This document shows, one piece after another, positions 19,447 to 28,771 of a DNA stretch of 64,000 bases. Position 1 is the first letter of the stretch. Each line of letters starts with the position of its first letter. The notes beneath the pieces were generated by a model that searched no databases, was not told where the DNA came from, and saw only the letters and a list, made by a program, of their open reading frames with translations. The DNA is from Aurantimonas manganoxydans SI85-9A1 (GTDB lineage Bacteria; Pseudomonadota; Alphaproteobacteria; Rhizobiales; Rhizobiaceae). The stretch is taken from NCBI RefSeq assembly GCF_000153465.1, contig NZ_CH672387.1, positions 585,180-649,179 on the forward strand, in the 5' to 3' direction. Both the position numbers and the translations under genes were made by a program.

Positions 19447-19503
19447 GGCAGGCTTCTTTCGGATGAATGGGGAGGGCTGGATGACGAGCAAGCGCATCGG
19501 GCC

Positions 19504-19926
19504 CTAGCGGAGGAGGGGGGCGATAAGCCAGCCCCAGTGAAAGCTCAGGCTGAGAACCCGGACGAACAGGATCTCGATCACCGCCGCGATCCCGATCGCA
19601 ACAACAAGTGCGACAAACGGGCCGGTCCGGCGGGCGATGGCGTAGACGAAGCCATAAGCCGGCAGCCCGATCCGGAACCCGAGGAGGTAAATCAGCGGCA
19701 GGGCAGCCAGAAGCCAAAGGATCGCCGACCAAGTGATCGCGGCGTGGTCGTCGTTCGGCGGCTCGCCGCGCATGGCCATGAGCCCGAACAGCAGGACGCC
19801 GCCGGCGGCGATCGCCGGAAAGACGTTGGCGCTCGCCGGATAGTCGCCGATGGTCATGCCCCAGATGACGAGGGCGCAGACGCCGAGGATCGTCCCCGCG
19901 ATCAAAAGGCGGTCACTGCGGATCAT
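19504..19926 (-). CDS. tctB: Tripartite tricarboxylate transporter small subunit (TctB family)
   Basis: Small inner-membrane subunit of a TTT uptake system, 140 residues with four hydrophobic segments (LLIAGTILGVCALVIWGMTI; VFPAIAAGGVLLFGLMAM; AILWLLAALPLIYLLGFRIG; FVALVVAIGIAAVIEILFV). The second segment contains the family's PAIAA pattern. Its start overlaps the end of tctA by four bases. Between it and the decarboxylase-like gene there are 57 bases and no terminator, so they are probably co-transcribed. Confidence 0.86.
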   Translation of the reverse strand: MIRSDRLLIAGTILGVCALVIWGMTIGDYPASANVFPAIAAGGVLLFGLMAMRGEPPNDDHAAITWSAILWLLAALPLIYLLGFRIGLPAYGFVYAIARRTGPFVALVVAIGIAAVIEILFVRVLSLSFHWGWLIAPLLR

Positions 19927-21398
19927 GTGAGCCTCTTGCGCAGGCGCGGCCCGATCTTAGGCGCCAGCAGCGCCAGCACCATCAGCACGATCAGCCCGAT
20001 GCAGATTGGCCGCAGCAGGAAGCCGGGGCCGTAGATGTTGAGCGAGATCTCGAGATAACGCTCGACTGCAGGGCTGAGAACGAAACCGAGCAGCAACGCC
20101 GCCCGGTTGAAGCCGTAGCGGACGCAGGCGATGCCAACGGCGCCGAAGACGAAGGTGAAGACCACGTCCTGCATGTTGTTCTCGGTGGAATAGGCACCGA
20201 GCAGTGCGAGGGTCAGAAGGAAGGGTACGAGCAGCCGCGGGGGAACGCTGACCACCCGTGCGAGGAGCGGCATCAGCGCGAACATCAGCCCGGCGGCCAG
20301 GACGTTGACGATGGCGAGCACCAGGACGAGACCGAGACCGATGTCGAGATGGTCACGCAGAAAGTTCGGACCGGGCTGCAGGCCGAGGACGAGGAAGGCG
20401 CCCAAAAGCAGCGCCATGCCTGAACTCCCCGGAACGCCGAAGACGAGCGTCGGAACCAGCGCGCCGCCTTCCTTGGCGTTGTTGCTTGCTTCAGGCGCGA
20501 TCACGCCCTCGATGATGCCGGTGCCGTAGCGCTCGGGATTCTTGTCGGACTGGCGGGCGGTCGCATAGGCGACGAAGGGCGCGGTTTCGCCGCCGACGCC
20601 GGGGATGATGCCTATGATCGAGCCGACGGCCGAGCTGCGAAAGACGAGCCCCATCCGACCGAAGACGGCCTTGAAGCCGTTGAGGAGCTGGCGGCCGGGC
20701 AGTTCGCCCTTGGACTGCTCCAGCGAGCGGCCGGAGGCCAACGCCACGAGTTCGGGAATGGCGAACAGGCCAAGCGCCAGCGGAATGAGGCGGATGCCGT
20801 CGAGCAGATAGTCGTAGTCGAACCAGTAGCGCGGCACGCCGCTGACCGGCTCGTAGCCGACGAAGCTGATGAAGATGCCGAAGGCGCCGGCGACGAGGCC
20901 TCTGGCCGGCGAACCGGCGCCGACCGCGGCGAGGAAGGTCAGGCCCATCAGCGACAGAAGGAAGGTTTCGGCCGGGCCGAAGGCGAGAACGACGGGCCGC
21001 AGCACCGGCAGGAGCACGAGAAGCACGAGGGCGCCGAACACCCCGCCCACCGCCGATGCGGTCAGGGCAGCTCCGACGGCGGTGCCGCCGAAGCCAGCAT
21101 TGCGCAGCGGCACTCCGTCGATGAGCGTTGCGGCATTCGCCGGCGATCCGGGAATTCCGAGCAGGATCGCGGTGACGGAGCCGCCGGTGGAGACCACGGC
21201 ATGCGCGGTCAGCAGGAAGGCGAGACCGGCAAAGCCGTCCATTCCGTAGACGAAGGGAATGAGCACGGCCATTGCTGTCAATCCGCTGAGGCCCGGCAGA
21301 AGTCCGAACAGCAGGCCGACGGGCAAGGCCGTTGCCACCGCCCAGACGACGGCGGGCTGCAGGGTCTGGCTGCCCGCACTGATCAATGCATCCCACAT
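19923..21398 (-). CDS. tctA: Tripartite tricarboxylate transporter large permease (TctA family)
   Basis: Main membrane subunit of the TTT system, 491 residues with about 12 hydrophobic segments. Signature stretches: FGLLPGLSGLTAMAVLIPFV, AILLGIPGSPANAATLIDG, LLSLMGLTFLAAVGAGSPA and GVIAPEASNNAKEGGALVPT with LVFGVPGSSGMALLLGAFLV, the two glycine/proline loops typical of TctA. The protein is complete. It lies 15 bases after tctC. TTT systems import citrate-like and also aromatic dicarboxylates such as terephthalate; the neighbouring decarboxylase-like genes make an aromatic di- or tricarboxylate plausible. Confidence 0.93.
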   Translation of the reverse strand: MWDALISAGSQTLQPAVVWAVATALPVGLLFGLLPGLSGLTAMAVLIPFVYGMDGFAGLAFLLTAHAVVSTGGSVTAILLGIPGSPANAATLIDGVPLRNAGFGGTAVGAALTASAVGGVFGALVLLVLLPVLRPVVLAFGPAETFLLSLMGLTFLAAVGAGSPARGLVAGAFGIFISFVGYEPVSGVPRYWFDYDYLLDGIRLIPLALGLFAIPELVALASGRSLEQSKGELPGRQLLNGFKAVFGRMGLVFRSSAVGSIIGIIPGVGGETAPFVAYATARQSDKNPERYGTGIIEGVIAPEASNNAKEGGALVPTLVFGVPGSSGMALLLGAFLVLGLQPGPNFLRDHLDIGLGLVLVLAIVNVLAAGLMFALMPLLARVVSVPPRLLVPFLLTLALLGAYSTENNMQDVVFTFVFGAVGIACVRYGFNRAALLLGFVLSPAVERYLEISLNIYGPGFLLRPICIGLIVLMVLALLAPKIGPRLRKRLT

Positions 21399-21413
21399 AG
21401 CCGTGCGCTCCGG

Positions 21414-22448
21414 TCAGAAGTACTTGGACAGGAGCACGTCGCGGACCGCCGAGAGCTGGTCTTCCGGGAGGTTGCCGAAGATCTTGCCAACGGTGTCCTG
21501 CACGTCTTCACCGGAGGCGTAGTCGATCGGCAGTCCGCGATCCTCGGCCGATTTCACGAAAGCCGGATCGGCCAAAATCGTCTCGAACGCCTCGCGCAGA
21601 TAGCTGATGCGCTCATCGGGGGTGCCAGGCGTGGTAATGAGGGCCCGGCCGATGTCGACGATGCCGGCGCGGAAGTCGATCCAGAAAGCTCCTTCCTGCG
21701 GAACGTCGACCGCCTCAAAGATCGTCGGCACGTCCGGCAGGAGCTGCGAGCGGTTGTGGCCGATCACCGCGACTGGGATGAGCGAGCCATCCTGGGAATA
21801 GTCGCGGGCACTCCTGTCGGTGATCGCGATGCCGGTGACGTCGCCGCGGATGGCCGCGAGCGACGCTTCGCTCGAGCCCTTGAAGCCGACGACGAGGTTG
21901 CAACTAAGCTCCAGGGCCTCGCAGACGACTGCGGCGGTGTCGGTCGGACCATCGACGCGTCCAAGGCCGGAGAAGCTCAAGGTCTTGCCGGCCTTGCTGG
22001 CCTCGACGAGGTCCTTCAGGCTCGTATAGCCGGAGTTCTTGCTGACCAGCAGTACCCAGGGCTCGGCCGCGACGCGGCCGACGAAGGGCAGGTTCTGCAA
22101 CTCGAAGCGAACGGCCGGCGCCTCGGTGATCTGTCCGAGCGCGGCCGGCACGCCGTTGATCAGCATCACGCTGAGTCCGTCCGGATCGGCGCCGGCGACC
22201 TGGTTGATCGCCGTGATGCCGCCGCCGCCGGGGCGGTTCTCGACCACGACGGTGGCGCCTGTAACCTTGCCGAGTTCCGGCGCCAGCAGCCTGGCATACT
22301 GGTCGAATCCGCCTCCGGGGCCCGTTCCGACGATGAGACGCACCGTCTCGTTCTTGTAGAAATCGGCAGCCGCACCGCCCTCGGCCGAGGCGGCGAAGCT
22401 CGAGCCGAGGAGCAGCGCTCCTGCGAGCAGAGCCTTGGTGATCTTCAT
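21414..22448 (-). CDS. tctC: Tripartite tricarboxylate transporter binding protein (TctC/Bug family)
   Basis: Periplasmic receptor of the TTT system, 344 residues, first gene of module A. A signal peptide (MKITKALLAGALLLGSSFAA) is followed by Bug-family motifs: VRLIVGTGPGGGFDQYARLL, VVVENRPGGGGITAINQVAG and DGLSVMLINGVPAALGQI. The C-terminal domain ends in a normal helix. It diverges from a LysR gene with 144 bases between, the likely control region. Bug proteins bind di- and tricarboxylates and aromatic acids through two carboxylate-binding loops; the ligand here is not known. Confidence 0.92.
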   Translation of the reverse strand: MKITKALLAGALLLGSSFAASAEGGAAADFYKNETVRLIVGTGPGGGFDQYARLLAPELGKVTGATVVVENRPGGGGITAINQVAGADPDGLSVMLINGVPAALGQITEAPAVRFELQNLPFVGRVAAEPWVLLVSKNSGYTSLKDLVEASKAGKTLSFSGLGRVDGPTDTAAVVCEALELSCNLVVGFKGSSEASLAAIRGDVTGIAITDRSARDYSQDGSLIPVAVIGHNRSQLLPDVPTIFEAVDVPQEGAFWIDFRAGIVDIGRALITTPGTPDERISYLREAFETILADPAFVKSAEDRGLPIDYASGEDVQDTVGKIFGNLPEDQLSAVRDVLLSKYF

Positions 22449-22592
22449 GCTTTTCCTCCCGTTTGCATGTTTGCCCGGACGCTACAGCCCAGCCTGCCGG
22501 AGAACAAAATCCTTGCGCCGCTGGCAGCTAGAGCATTTACTTATATCGACCGACCCGAGGACGGGCGTGTAAACACGGCGTTGGGAGGCGGC

Positions 22593-23585
22593 GTGAACCT
22601 GAAGCAACTCCATTATTTCGTGGCGATTCTCGACGCCCGCAGCTTCACGCGCGCTGCCGAGCATCTGGGCGTGGCGCAGCCGGCGCTCGGCCAGCAGATC
22701 AGGAAGCTTGAGGACGAGCACGGTGTCCGACTGCTGCGGCGCCATTCCCGTGGGGTGGAACCGACCGAGGCGGGAACGCTGCTTCTTGATCATGCGCGCA
22801 GGATCATCAAGCAGGCCGAGGAGGCCGCCGCCGCTCTGCGAGACTTTTCCGCCCTGCCGCGCGGTCGGCTCAATCTCGGACTGACGACCATGATGAGCGG
22901 CATGCTCGCCGGCCCGTTAATTCGCCGCGCGGCCCAGGAGCTCCCCGGCGTGCAGGTGTGCATCGTGGAGGAGATGTCTTCTGTGCTCATGGAATGGGTC
23001 GCCGAGGAGAGGCTTCAGATCGCGCTGGCCTTCAACGTCGCGAGTGCGCCGGGCCTGCGCTGGGAGCCGGTGCTGCAGGAAAGTCTCTATTTCGTCGAGA
23101 GCGCCGAGCAGGGCAAGGCGAGCGGTGGCACGATCACCTTTGCGGAGGTCGCAACCCATCCTCTGGTCGTTCCCGCCTCGCCGCACAGCATCCGTGCACT
23201 GATCGAGGAGAAGAGCATCGAGGCGAACGTATCCCTGAACATCGTCTACGAGGTACATGCGGTCTCGACAGTGCGCGATTTAGTCTCGCAACACATGGCC
23301 GCCACCGTTATGCCCTACGGCGCGGCGCGCCAGGAGATCGAGGCGGGCAAGCTAATCGCGAAGCGCATCGTCGATCCGGACGTCAAGCGAGACCTGTTCT
23401 TCATCCACACCGAGCGGCGGTCGCTGTCGAAGGCGGAACTCGCCCTCAAGGCGATGCTCCTCGACATGCTGGACGGCGAGATGCGGCGCAGTGACGAATG
23501 GGCCCCAATCTCCGACCGGCAGGCCTCGATCGCCGCCTTGCAGCGTCGCTCGACGCCGCTCGGGCGAGGATGGTTCGCCGTTTAG
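22593..23585 (+). CDS. LysR-family regulator of module A
   Basis: A 330-residue LysR regulator. The N-terminal HTH is NLKQLHYFVAILDARSFTRA with LGVAQPALGQQIRKLEDEHG, followed by the linker helix and an effector domain (GRLNLGLTTMMSGMLAGPLI; VQVCIVEEMSSVLMEWVAEE). GTG at 22593 was chosen because GGGAGG precedes it by four bases and the family begins there; the frame stays open much further upstream only as antisense of tctC. It diverges from tctC, so it probably controls the transporter and decarboxylase genes. It resembles the LysR of module B (24213-25163) in length and in the AQPALG recognition helix. Confidence 0.9.
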   Translation: MNLKQLHYFVAILDARSFTRAAEHLGVAQPALGQQIRKLEDEHGVRLLRRHSRGVEPTEAGTLLLDHARRIIKQAEEAAAALRDFSALPRGRLNLGLTTMMSGMLAGPLIRRAAQELPGVQVCIVEEMSSVLMEWVAEERLQIALAFNVASAPGLRWEPVLQESLYFVESAEQGKASGGTITFAEVATHPLVVPASPHSIRALIEEKSIEANVSLNIVYEVHAVSTVRDLVSQHMAATVMPYGAARQEIEAGKLIAKRIVDPDVKRDLFFIHTERRSLSKAELALKAMLLDMLDGEMRRSDEWAPISDRQASIAALQRRSTPLGRGWFAV

Positions 23586-24212
23586 ATCGTCGACCCGTCG
23601 ATCGATCCCGCCGATCCCCCCCTCCTAGTTAAAGCCAAGGTCATGGACGCAACGCCCGCCGGCGGCAAATCCTTGAAGGTATCAAGTCTGGCTGAGTGGT
23701 CGCCGGTTAGATCTGCTACGGATTGCGACATTGCGAGCCGAATATTTGACAGCCATGCGGCGGCAGCTGTCGATTTCGAGCCGCGACCTATGCCAGCAAA
23801 GTACCCCCGTGCAGACCGGACAATAATGGATATCCAGACAAGGGGCCCGACGCGCCAGCGCGGTGATAGCCTCTAGTTTCAACGTCCGGCCAGATAAGCG
23901 CGTCTTTATAGTCGTATGCCTGGAAGTGCCCCGTACCGGCCGAATATGGGCACTACATGCGACGATCGACCCTGGATTGCCTTCGAGGTTCAACAAATGG
24001 AACCAGTGACAAGAGTCCAGAGCACATCTCCAGGCCACTCGCGAAAAGAAGGTGCTTCGATCCTAAGCCCTTGATGGCAATTTCTGAAATGGGCATCTGC
24101 CGACCGGCCCGTCTGTATGGTGCCAATAGCTGATGCCGCTGCGTCATCCAATGCCGGCAGCCAGAAGAACTGGTGGGCGAACATTGCGATCGAGCAGGGT
24201 CCGGATCGGTGT
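23586..24212. other. Gene-free gap between the two LysR genes
   Basis: This 627-base stretch separates two convergent LysR genes. Short open frames exist on both strands, but none has a ribosome site, a motif or coding-like codon use. The base composition is lower in GC than the flanks. No repeat, hairpin with T-run or RNA gene was recognised. Confidence 0.45.
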
Positions 24213-25163
24213 TCATTTCGGCTCGCTGACGATGAGTGCCGAGCCGGGCGCCGTAAAGGCAGGGTGCTCTTGACACATTACGGCGAGAAGTTCTTCGATG
24301 ATCGTCGCTAACTGCCGTTCCTGCGGCGCCGGCGCGACGTCCTTGCTCCAGACCATCGACAGTGTCCGAGTGATGGCGGGCGAGACAATAGGCCGGACGG
24401 TCAGAATGCCGGCCTCCAATTCGCGCGCAATCGTGCCGAACGGCAGGATGCCGCAGGCCATGCCGCGCGCGATCAGCTCCTTCATCGCCTGCATGGACTC
24501 GACCTGATAAGGGACCTTAAGCGTCATCCGGTTCGCCGCCATTGTCTCCTCGACGAGCTGGCGCACGAAGTCCCGCTCGCTCGGCATCACGAAATTCGGT
24601 TCGGTCAGGTCGGCGAAGGGCAAAGGCTGCGGATGGTCGAAGGGCGAGCCAGGAGCGCAGACGAAGAAGAGCACCTCCTGCAGCAGCGGCTTGCGCCGCA
24701 GCTTCAACCCGTCCGGCACCGAATAGGCGAGGGCGAGGTCGAGGTGGCCGCGGCCGAGCCGGTCGAGCAGCGTATGACTGAACTCCTCGAAGATCTGCAG
24801 CCGCACGTTCGACAGTCGCTCGGGCACGATCTCGAGGAGACGGCCGGTCAGAACGGTCGTCAGGCTCGGCGTCAGGCCGAGCGTGATCGTGCGCGGCTGG
24901 CGCCCGGCAAATTCGCGCAGGCGCCGCCGGACTTCGCTGAGGCGCCTGATGATGTGCCGGGCTTCCTCCAGAAAGATCACGCCGGCTTCGGTAGGGACCG
25001 CTCCGCGCCGCGTGCGCTCCAGGAGAACGACGCCGAGCTGGTCCTCGAGTGACTTGAGCTGGAGCCCGAGTGCCGGCTGCGCGACGTTGAGCCGGGCCGC
25101 CGCCTGGGTAATGCTGCCGGTCTCGCAAACCGCGACGAAGAATTCCAGCTGCCTGATGCGCAC
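24213..25163 (-). CDS. LysR-family regulator of module B
   Basis: A 316-residue LysR regulator, divergent from the class II aldolase gene that begins module B. HTH: RIRQLEFFVAVCETGSITQA with LNVAQPALGLQLKSLEDQLG. Linker: RHIIRRLSEVRRRLREFAG. Effector domain: TITLGLTPSLTTVLTGRLLE and the C-terminal MACGILPFGTIARELEAGIL. It resembles the module A regulator across the protein, including the MPYGA/LPFGT region near residue 245. The 157-base divergent region probably carries its operator, but no clear T-N11-A palindrome could be fixed. Confidence 0.92.
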   Translation of the reverse strand: MRIRQLEFFVAVCETGSITQAAARLNVAQPALGLQLKSLEDQLGVVLLERTRRGAVPTEAGVIFLEEARHIIRRLSEVRRRLREFAGRQPRTITLGLTPSLTTVLTGRLLEIVPERLSNVRLQIFEEFSHTLLDRLGRGHLDLALAYSVPDGLKLRRKPLLQEVLFFVCAPGSPFDHPQPLPFADLTEPNFVMPSERDFVRQLVEETMAANRMTLKVPYQVESMQAMKELIARGMACGILPFGTIARELEAGILTVRPIVSPAITRTLSMVWSKDVAPAPQERQLATIIEELLAVMCQEHPAFTAPGSALIVSEPK

Positions 25164-25320
25164 CGACCGCTCCTCCCGGGCGGAAGCTCCACCGGAATGC
25201 TTCGCCAGTCAAACCATTTCGGTATGACCGCACAAGAAACATGTCTTGGACAGCCGCGCGGTTCTGCTCTCTTCTGCCGGTACGAGAAGGGCGACAGCCC
25301 CGGCATGGGAGGAGAGTGGC

Positions 25321-26064
25321 ATGGGGCAGACGCCGAATGCTGTGCGAGATCTTGTTCTGGCGAACCACATCCTGGCACGCGAGGATGTGTTGGACGCGTT
25401 CGGCCATGTCAGCATTCGCGATCCCGAAAACCCCGAGCAATATCTCATTGCCCGCGCCCGCAGCCCGGAGGTCGTCGAGGAGGCCGACATCCTGCGCTTC
25501 ACGCTGGACTCCAACCCGGTCGACCCGGCCTCGCCGGCAAGCTATTCCGAGCGGGTGATCCACGGCGCGCTTTACCAGTTGCGGGCCGATATCGGGGCCG
25601 TGTGCCATTTCCATGCGCCCGCCATCATGCCCTTCTGCATCACCGGCCGCGAGATCGTTCCAGTCTCGCATCTCGGCGCGACCGTCGGCCCGATCCACCG
25701 CTGGTCGAGCCGTACCGATTTCGGCGCTACCAATCTCTTGGTGGCGAGCCCGGAGGAGGGCCTGTCGCTGGGGCGGGCAATGGGCGCCGACTTTGCGGTG
25801 CTGCTCGCCAATCACGGCGGCGTCGTCGCCGGGCGGACGCTGAAGGAGGCGGTGTTCCGCACGATCCAGCTCTGCCGCAATGCCGAATTACAGATCGCAT
25901 CCCTGCAGATCGGCGATATCGACCCGCTGACGGACCGGGAGATCGAACTCGCAGGTGAATTCAATCTGCGCGCACCGGTGCTCGATCGCGCGTGGGACTA
26001 CTGGAGCCGGCGCGCGGGGGAGGACTACCGCGCCACGGCTTCGCTCAGGGCCGTCGCCGGCTGA
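25321..26064 (+). CDS. Class II aldolase/adducin-family protein, candidate aromatic decarboxylase (module B)
   Basis: A paralogue of the module A enzyme, 247 residues. The metal site is complete: His96 and His98 (AVCHFHAPA), His165 (LLANHGGVV) and Glu78 (YSERVIHGAL). GHVSIRDPENPEQYLIARAR matches the module A protein's GHVSVRHPLNPDRYFLSRSR closely, placing both in the decarboxylase-like branch rather than among fuculose-phosphate aldolases. The start is ATG at 25321 with GGGAGGAG upstream; a longer open frame begins at 25246 but lacks a ribosome site. It is first in a nine-gene polycistron that continues through a ThDP enzyme, an ABC transporter, an aldehyde dehydrogenase and a DHPDC-like gene. 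Confidence 0.8.
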   Translation: MGQTPNAVRDLVLANHILAREDVLDAFGHVSIRDPENPEQYLIARARSPEVVEEADILRFTLDSNPVDPASPASYSERVIHGALYQLRADIGAVCHFHAPAIMPFCITGREIVPVSHLGATVGPIHRWSSRTDFGATNLLVASPEEGLSLGRAMGADFAVLLANHGGVVAGRTLKEAVFRTIQLCRNAELQIASLQIGDIDPLTDREIELAGEFNLRAPVLDRAWDYWSRRAGEDYRATASLRAVAG

Positions 26065-26099
26065 CTGATGCGCCGCCTCGAGCGGCATGGAGGAAATCG

Positions 26100-27911
26100 A
26101 TGACGATGCAAGACTTGGGTCTCCCCGGCGGCCAGGACGTGTCCCGGCTGATCGAACGGCCGGTGGAGCATCGCGGCAATGCGATGTTCGGCAGCGACGT
26201 TGTGGCGGAGACGCTGCGCGCCTTGGACATCCCCTACATCGCGCTCAATCCGGGTGCGAGCTTCCGCGGCCTCCACGACAGCCTCGTCAACCACCTCGGC
26301 AACGAACAGCCGCAGATGCTGCTCTGTCTGCACGAGGAGCATGCCGTTGCGATCGCGCAAGGGTGGGCCAAGGTGACCGGCAAGACGATGGCCGTGGCGG
26401 TGCATTCGAATGTCGGACTTTTCCACGCCACTATGGCAATCTTCAACGCCTGGTGCGACCGCATGCCGATGCTGGTCATCGGCGCCACCGGCCCGGTCGA
26501 CGCGGTCAAGCGCCGGCCTTGGATCGACTGGATCCACACCGCCAAGGACCAGGGCGCCATCGTCCGGGACTACGTCAAGTGGGATGACCAGCCGGCTTCG
26601 CCGGGCGCTGCCCGCGAGGCGCTGGTGCGGGCGAAATGGATCGCCGAGACGCTGCCGCAGGGGCCGACCTACGTCAATCTCGATGCCGGCATGCAGGAAG
26701 AGCCGCTAGAAGCGCCGCTGCCGCCGGTCGAGATCGGCCGGCTTATGCCGGCGGTATCCTACGAGCCTGGCGAGGCGGTTGTCCGCGAGATCGCCACGGG
26801 CCTCAGGGCGGCCCGGCGGCCGGTGATCCTGGTCGGGCGGGTGTCGCGGTCGCAGGAAGGTTGGGCGCAAAGGATCGCGCTCGCCGAGGCCACCGGCGCG
26901 CGGGTGCTGACGGATCTGAAGATCGGCGCCGGCTTTCCCACCGACCATCCGCTGTCCCTCGCCGGCCCAGGGGTCTTTCCTATCCCGGCGGCGCAGGCGG
27001 CGATCGACGAGGCGGATTTCGTCCTCAGCCTCGACTGGGTTGCATTGCACGGCGTCCTGCCGGCGGCAAAGCGGCCCGGAGCCTTCATCGCGCAAGTCTC
27101 GGTGGACCATCACGTTCACAATGGCTGGAGCATGGATCACCAGGGCCTGAGCCCGGTCGACCGGTTCGTGCCCGCCGATCCCGATGCTTTGGTCGCGGCC
27201 CTCTGCCGAAGCATGGAACTGCAGCCGGCCGGCGACTACGAGCCGGTTGCCCCGCCGGTCATCGTGGTCGGCGACGATCCGGCTGCGCCGCTTACCGTGC
27301 CGGACCTTGCCAAGCAGCTGCGGCAGGCGGTCGGCGAGCGACCGGTGTCGCTCCTGCATCTGCCGCTCTCTTGGGACGGCGATTTCTGGCCGTTCCGCCA
27401 CCCGCTCGACTTCCTCGGCTCGGATGGCGGCGGCGGCCTGGGCGGTGGCCCCGGTATTTCGGTCGGGGCGGCGCTGGCGCTGCGCAGCTCGGGCCGGCTG
27501 CCGGTCTCGATCTGCGGCGACGGCGACTTCCTGATGGGCGCCACCGCGCTCTGGACGGCCGTCCACTATCGGATCCCGCTGCTTATCGTCGTCGCCAACA
27601 ACCGATCCTTCTTCAACGACGAGGTGCATCAGGAGCGCGTCGCCCGGATGCGTGAGCGGCCAGTCGAGAACAAGTGGATCGGCATGCAGATGAGCGATCC
27701 GGAGATCGACCTTGCCGCCATGGCGCGGGCGCAGGGTGCTTTGGGCTTCGGCCCGGTCACCAGCCGCGCGGCCATGGATCAGGCCTTCGCCGAGGCCATT
27801 GCCGCGGTTGAAGCCGGCAGCGTGGCGGTCGTCGATGTCCGGGTGCAGCCCGGTTATACGCCGGCGATGGCCGGTGCCCTGACGCGCGAAAGCGGAGGTG
27901 GCGAGAAATGA
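26100..27911 (+). CDS. ThDP-dependent enzyme, acetolactate synthase/benzoylformate decarboxylase-like
   Basis: Predicted 2-oxo acid decarboxylase or carboligase, 603 residues in three domains. The N-terminal pyrimidine domain has the catalytic-type Glu79 (LLCLHEEHAVAIAQGWAKVT). The central domain starts around VVREIATGLRAARRPVILVG. The C-terminal diphosphate domain has the cofactor motif GDGDFLMGATALWTAVHYR...ANN (Gly473 to Asn500-501) with the usual spacing. GSDGGGGLGGGPGISVGAAL precedes it. The ATG at 26100 has GGAGG seven bases upstream. It overlaps the ABC ATPase gene by four bases (ATGA). With the aldehyde dehydrogenase downstream it could turn an aryl 2-oxo acid into an aldehyde and then an acid, as in mandelate catabolism, but this is inference. 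Confidence 0.85.
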   Translation: MTMQDLGLPGGQDVSRLIERPVEHRGNAMFGSDVVAETLRALDIPYIALNPGASFRGLHDSLVNHLGNEQPQMLLCLHEEHAVAIAQGWAKVTGKTMAVAVHSNVGLFHATMAIFNAWCDRMPMLVIGATGPVDAVKRRPWIDWIHTAKDQGAIVRDYVKWDDQPASPGAAREALVRAKWIAETLPQGPTYVNLDAGMQEEPLEAPLPPVEIGRLMPAVSYEPGEAVVREIATGLRAARRPVILVGRVSRSQEGWAQRIALAEATGARVLTDLKIGAGFPTDHPLSLAGPGVFPIPAAQAAIDEADFVLSLDWVALHGVLPAAKRPGAFIAQVSVDHHVHNGWSMDHQGLSPVDRFVPADPDALVAALCRSMELQPAGDYEPVAPPVIVVGDDPAAPLTVPDLAKQLRQAVGERPVSLLHLPLSWDGDFWPFRHPLDFLGSDGGGGLGGGPGISVGAALALRSSGRLPVSICGDGDFLMGATALWTAVHYRIPLLIVVANNRSFFNDEVHQERVARMRERPVENKWIGMQMSDPEIDLAAMARAQGALGFGPVTSRAAMDQAFAEAIAAVEAGSVAVVDVRVQPGYTPAMAGALTRESGGGEK

Positions 27912-28771
27912 ACAGTATCCCGGCAAGCTTCAAGATCGATGCTGCATCTTCCAAGGATGCCGCGCCTTCGATCCTCACCGTCGACGACGTCGTCAAGCGC
28001 TTCGAGACCCCGGACGGCCCGCTGATCGCCGTCGACCACATGTCGCTCGATGTCCGAGAGGGCGAGTTCGTGTCGGTCATCGGCCCGTCCGGCTGCGGAA
28101 AGTCGACCCTCTTCAACCTGATCGGCGGGCTGCTTTCGCCGAGCGAGGGGCAGATCACCGTTGCCGGCGAGGAGGTGCGCGGGCCGCATCCCTCGATCGG
28201 CATGGTGTTCCAGGAGGAATCAACGTTTCCCTGGCGCACCGTCGAGGAGAACGTCGCTTTTTCACTGGAGGTCCAGGGCGTCGGTAAGGCCGAGCGGCTG
28301 GAACGGGCGCACCACTTCATCGCCATGGTCGGGCTGCGGGGCTTCGAGAAGAGCTATCCGACGGAACTCTCCGGTGGCATGCGCCAGCGTGTCTCCATGG
28401 CGAGGACGCTGGCCTTCGAGCCGAAGCTGCTTTTGATGGACGAGCCCTTCGCCGCCCTCGATGAGCAGACCCGGCTCCTTCTCGGTGACAAGGTCCTGCA
28501 GATCCAGCAGGAGCTGAACCAGACGGTGGTGCTGATCACCCACAACATCACCGAAGCGGTGCAGCTATCCGACCGCATCCTGATCATGACCTACCGACCG
28601 GGGCGCACCAAGCGCTTCGTCGAGATCAAGCTGCCGCGCCCGCGCAGCTCGGAGATCGTCGGCAGCGACGCCTTCGGCCACTACGTCGCAGAGATCTGGA
28701 ACGATCTGCGCGAGGAGGCGAGCAAGGGCATGCAGGACGAGGAGATGACGGTGCAGAGGCGGCGGCGATGA
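27908..28771 (+). CDS. ABC transporter ATP-binding protein (NitT/TauT/SsuB family), module B
   Basis: ATPase that powers import through the two permeases encoded next. The 287 residues contain Walker [10 protein letters not shown] (59-67), the Q-loop GMVFQEESTFPWRTVEENVA, the signature LSGGMRQRVSMAR, Walker B LLLMDEPFAALDEQTR and the switch His in VLITHNITEAVQLSDRI. EESTFPWRT is typical of nitrate/sulfonate/taurine-type systems. It overlaps both neighbours by four bases, so translation of the operon is coupled. Confidence 0.94.
   Translation: MNSIPASFKIDAASSKDAAPSILTVDDVVKRFETPDGPLIAVDHMSLDVREGEFVSVIGPSGCGKSTLFNLIGGLLSPSEGQITVAGEEVRGPHPSIGMVFQEESTFPWRTVEENVAFSLEVQGVGKAERLERAHHFIAMVGLRGFEKSYPTELSGGMRQRVSMARTLAFEPKLLLMDEPFAALDEQTRLLLGDKVLQIQQELNQTVVLITHNITEAVQLSDRILIMTYRPGRTKRFVEIKLPRPRSSEIVGSDAFGHYVAEIWNDLREEASKGMQDEEMTVQRRRR

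Noticed and set aside
23586-24212. Short open frames between the two LysR genes
   Set aside because: They have no ribosome site, motif or coding-like codon use, and overlap on both strands.
25164-25320. Imperfect inverted repeat CCGGAATG...CATTTCGG as a LysR operator
   Set aside because: The arms are mismatched and the spacing is unusual; no second copy was found at the module A promoter.
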